Origin: RGIG5579 sp045601445
GTDB lineage: Bacteria > Bacillota > Clostridia > Oscillospirales > SIG627
NCBI GenBank assembly: GCA_045601445.1
Contig: JAZRZQ010000031.1
Span: 1-24,332, forward strand
Length of the DNA stretch: 24,332 nucleotides
Direction: 5' to 3'
Shown here in pieces: positions 22,666 to 24,332 of the stretch (position 1 is the stretch's first letter; each line of letters begins with the position of its first letter). Under the pieces are notes generated by a model that worked only from the letters and a program-made list of their open reading frames with translations, made no database searches and was not told the origin of the DNA. Position numbers and translations under genes: made by a program.

Positions 22666-23612
22666 AAAAAAGAGCATTTCTCTTTCTCTGCCTTTTGCTG
22701 GCCGCGCTGATCGCCTTTTCCGCCTGCGCGAAAAGCGATGCGAACAAGACCGAGCCGAGCATTGGCGAGAGCACGACCCGTGAGACGGCAGGGGCCATCC
22801 CCGCCTACGGCAAAGACCCGTTTGTTGCGCTCAACGGCAACGTCCCGCTCTTTACGGAAAACGAATACACCACGACTGCCTTTGAGAACTACGCACCCTT
22901 GGATGCACTCGGACGCTGCGGCGTGACGGTGGCGTGCGTCGGCAAGGAGCTGATGCCGACCGAGGAGCGCGGCAGCATCGGGCAGGTCAAGCCCTCGGGC
23001 TGGCACACGGTAAAGTATGACAGCGTAGACGGGAAATATCTCTACAACCGCTGTCATCTGATCGGCTTTCAGTTAACCGGTGAAAACGCCAACACGAGAA
23101 ACCTGATTACGGGGACGCGCTATCTGAACGTAGAAGGGATGCTCCCCTTTGAAAATATGGTGGCAGACTACGTCAAGGAAACGGGAAACCACGTACTGTA
23201 CCGAGTCACGCCCGTGTTCGTGGACGAGGAGCTGGTGGCACGCGGGGTCATTCTGGAAGCCTTAAGCGTTGAGGACAAGGGAGAAGGCATTTGCTTTCAC
23301 GTTTACTGCTACAACGTCCAGCCGCAGGTCAGCATTGATTACAAGACCGGTGAGAGCCGCGAGGGAGAGGCAACACAGCCCGTGACCGTCCTTCCCGACC
23401 GAACGGCATCTCTTCCCGAAAACGGGACGCAAGACGGGCAGGAGACAAAGCCCGCGCAAGAAACATACGTGCTGAATCTCTCCAGCAAAAAAATTCACAA
23501 GTCCACCTGCCGTTCGGCGGAGACGATAGCCGAGCACAACAAGTCTTCCTTTGACGGCGACCCGAGCACCCTTCTCGCACAGGGCTATACCTACTGTCAG
23601 ACCTGCTTTTAA
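22662..23612 (+). CDS. Lipoprotein DNA/RNA non-specific endonuclease (EndA-like) with Cys-rich tail
   Basis: The protein has 316 residues. Residues 1-22 form a lipoprotein signal (KKR, hydrophobic stretch, FSAC with C22). Residues about 60-235 match the Endonuclease_NS_2/EndA beta-beta-alpha-metal family: YNRCHLIGFQL with candidate general base H132, and NANTRNLITG with candidate metal ligand N147. The family's DRGH is NRCH here. A Ser/Thr/Pro/Gln-rich linker leads to a 45-residue tail with HKSTC and YTYCQTC, an Ada-like putative metal-binding unit seen on secreted Firmicutes proteins. It is probably a membrane-anchored outer-surface nuclease for DNA uptake or nucleotide scavenging. The ATG overlaps the preceding stop, and AAAGGAG precedes it. 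Confidence 0.9.
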   Translation: MKKRAFLFLCLLLAALIAFSACAKSDANKTEPSIGESTTRETAGAIPAYGKDPFVALNGNVPLFTENEYTTTAFENYAPLDALGRCGVTVACVGKELMPTEERGSIGQVKPSGWHTVKYDSVDGKYLYNRCHLIGFQLTGENANTRNLITGTRYLNVEGMLPFENMVADYVKETGNHVLYRVTPVFVDEELVARGVILEALSVEDKGEGICFHVYCYNVQPQVSIDYKTGESREGEATQPVTVLPDRTASLPENGTQDGQETKPAQETYVLNLSSKKIHKSTCRSAETIAEHNKSSFDGDPSTLLAQGYTYCQTCF

Positions 23613-23638
23613 CAAGACTTTGATCGGAGGTGACGGCG

Positions 23639-24332
23639 ATGCCGAACATCTGCACATACGACCCCTATCTTGCCCCGTATCGGGATGCCCTTCGGGCGCG
23701 CCTACAGCGCTTTTACGAAAAAAAGCAGGAGCTTGTGGGAGAAGGCGGCTCTCTGTCGGACTTTGCCAACGCACATTTATATTTCGGCTTTCACCTGACT
23801 CCGAACGGCTTTGTTTACCGCGAATGGGCACCAAACGCCGAAAGGGCCTATTTCTTCGGTGATTTCAACGGCTGGGATCGAAGAGCGCATCCGATGGAAA
23901 AGGGCGAAGGAGGCGTATTTACCGTCACGCTGCCGAGTGCGCCGCGCGCGGGCAGCTTTGCCAAGGTCATCTTCTGCCAAGGGGAAAAGGAATGGGAGCG
24001 CATCCCGCTGTACGCCACCGAGGTCGTTCAGGACGAAAACGGGGTCTGGGCCGCACGCATCCCAAGCTTTGAGCCGTTTTCCTGGCGCACGAAGCGCTTT
24101 CTTCCCAAAAAGGGGCTTTATATTTACGAATGTCATATCGGAATGGCGCAGGAAGAGGGCCGCGTCGGCACTTACCGCGAATTTCGCGAAAAAATTCTGC
24201 CGAGGATTCACAAGGCGGGCTACAACACGCTGCAGATCATGGCGATTATGGAGCATCCGTATTACGGCTCGTTCGGCTATCAGGTCTCCAATTTTTACGC
24301 GGTATCCTCCCGCTTCGGCACGCCCGATGAAT
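23639..24332 (+). CDS. glgB: 1,4-alpha-glucan branching enzyme, eukaryote-like type (5' part)
   Basis: The reading frame is open from ATG 23639 (GGAGG eight bases upstream) to the window edge, 231 residues seen. Residues about 45-150 form a CBM48 domain (GFVYREWAPNAERAYFFGDFNGWD). Residues about 160-231 begin the GH13 barrel: IYECHIGMAQEEGRVGTY, LPRIHKAGYNTLQIMAIMEH, YYGSFGYQVSNFYAVSSRFG. The last two stretches are the pattern of GBE1-type (GH13_8) enzymes, not of the E. coli type, where the corresponding region differs. The enzyme makes alpha-1,6 branches in glycogen. It begins 26 bases after the nuclease gene with no terminator between, so co-transcription is possible. The 3' part is cut off. 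Confidence 0.93.
   Translation, partial: MPNICTYDPYLAPYRDALRARLQRFYEKKQELVGEGGSLSDFANAHLYFGFHLTPNGFVYREWAPNAERAYFFGDFNGWDRRAHPMEKGEGGVFTVTLPSAPRAGSFAKVIFCQGEKEWERIPLYATEVVQDENGVWAARIPSFEPFSWRTKRFLPKKGLYIYECHIGMAQEEGRVGTYREFREKILPRIHKAGYNTLQIMAIMEHPYYGSFGYQVSNFYAVSSRFGTPDE

Overview
The window looks like a chromosomal segment of an uncultured low-to-mid GC Clostridia (Bacillota, probably an Oscillospirales-like gut anaerobe). The reasons are the two T-box riboswitches, RNase J, the Gram-positive style rimP-nusA-ylxR-ylxQ-infB-rbfA-nrnA-truB order, strong AGGAGG-type ribosome binding sites and clean TTGACA/TATAAT promoters. The base composition is moderately GC-rich by eye. No transposase, integrase, phage gene, rRNA, tRNA or CRISPR array is visible.

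Left part (1-8045, plus strand). A multi-hairpin interspersed repeat (1-119) is followed by a promoter and a T-box leader whose specifier codon reads CUC (leucine). It controls three genes: a 2-isopropylmalate synthase-derived protein that keeps the LeuA regulatory domain but has lost its catalytic signatures; a fusion of a TIM-barrel (sugar isomerase-like) domain with an ACSF2-like acyl-CoA synthetase; and an amidohydrolase_2 family metal hydrolase. Directly downstream, a second promoter and a second T-box, whose specifier reads AUC (isoleucine) in the same structural register, control a single XRE-HTH/cupin/acyl-CoA synthetase fusion. The whole block ends at a bidirectional terminator (8008-8043). 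My main inference is that these are paired, amino-acid-starvation-induced acyl-CoA ligases that salvage branched short-chain acids (isovalerate for Leu, 2-methylbutyrate for Ile) for reductive carboxylation to the matching amino acid. The LeuA-like pseudoenzyme would then be a leucine sensor. The T-boxes and domains are read directly from sequence; the pathway is inference.

Middle part (8060-19380, minus strand). One long, tightly packed cluster is read from a promoter at 19379-19351: rimP, nusA, ylxR, ylxQ-like, infB, rbfA, nrnA, truB (transcription antitermination, translation initiation, ribosome and tRNA maturation, nanoRNA decay). It continues into a nucleotidyltransferase/left-handed beta-helix/degenerate phosphohexomutase fusion and RNase J. 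Many genes overlap by 4 to 35 bases, and rimP and truB appear to start with TTG. The IF2 G1 motif carries Asn instead of the near-universal Asp.

Right part (19410-24332, plus strand). Divergent from rimP, two adjacent CapA-family metallophosphatase-like paralogues without export signals form a duplicated pair ending in a strong terminator. A further promoter drives a small conserved-looking protein of unknown function, coupled by a 4-base overlap to a lipoprotein DNA/RNA endonuclease (EndA-like) with a Cys-rich C-terminal tail. The window closes inside a glycogen branching enzyme of the eukaryote-like (GH13_8-type) lineage.
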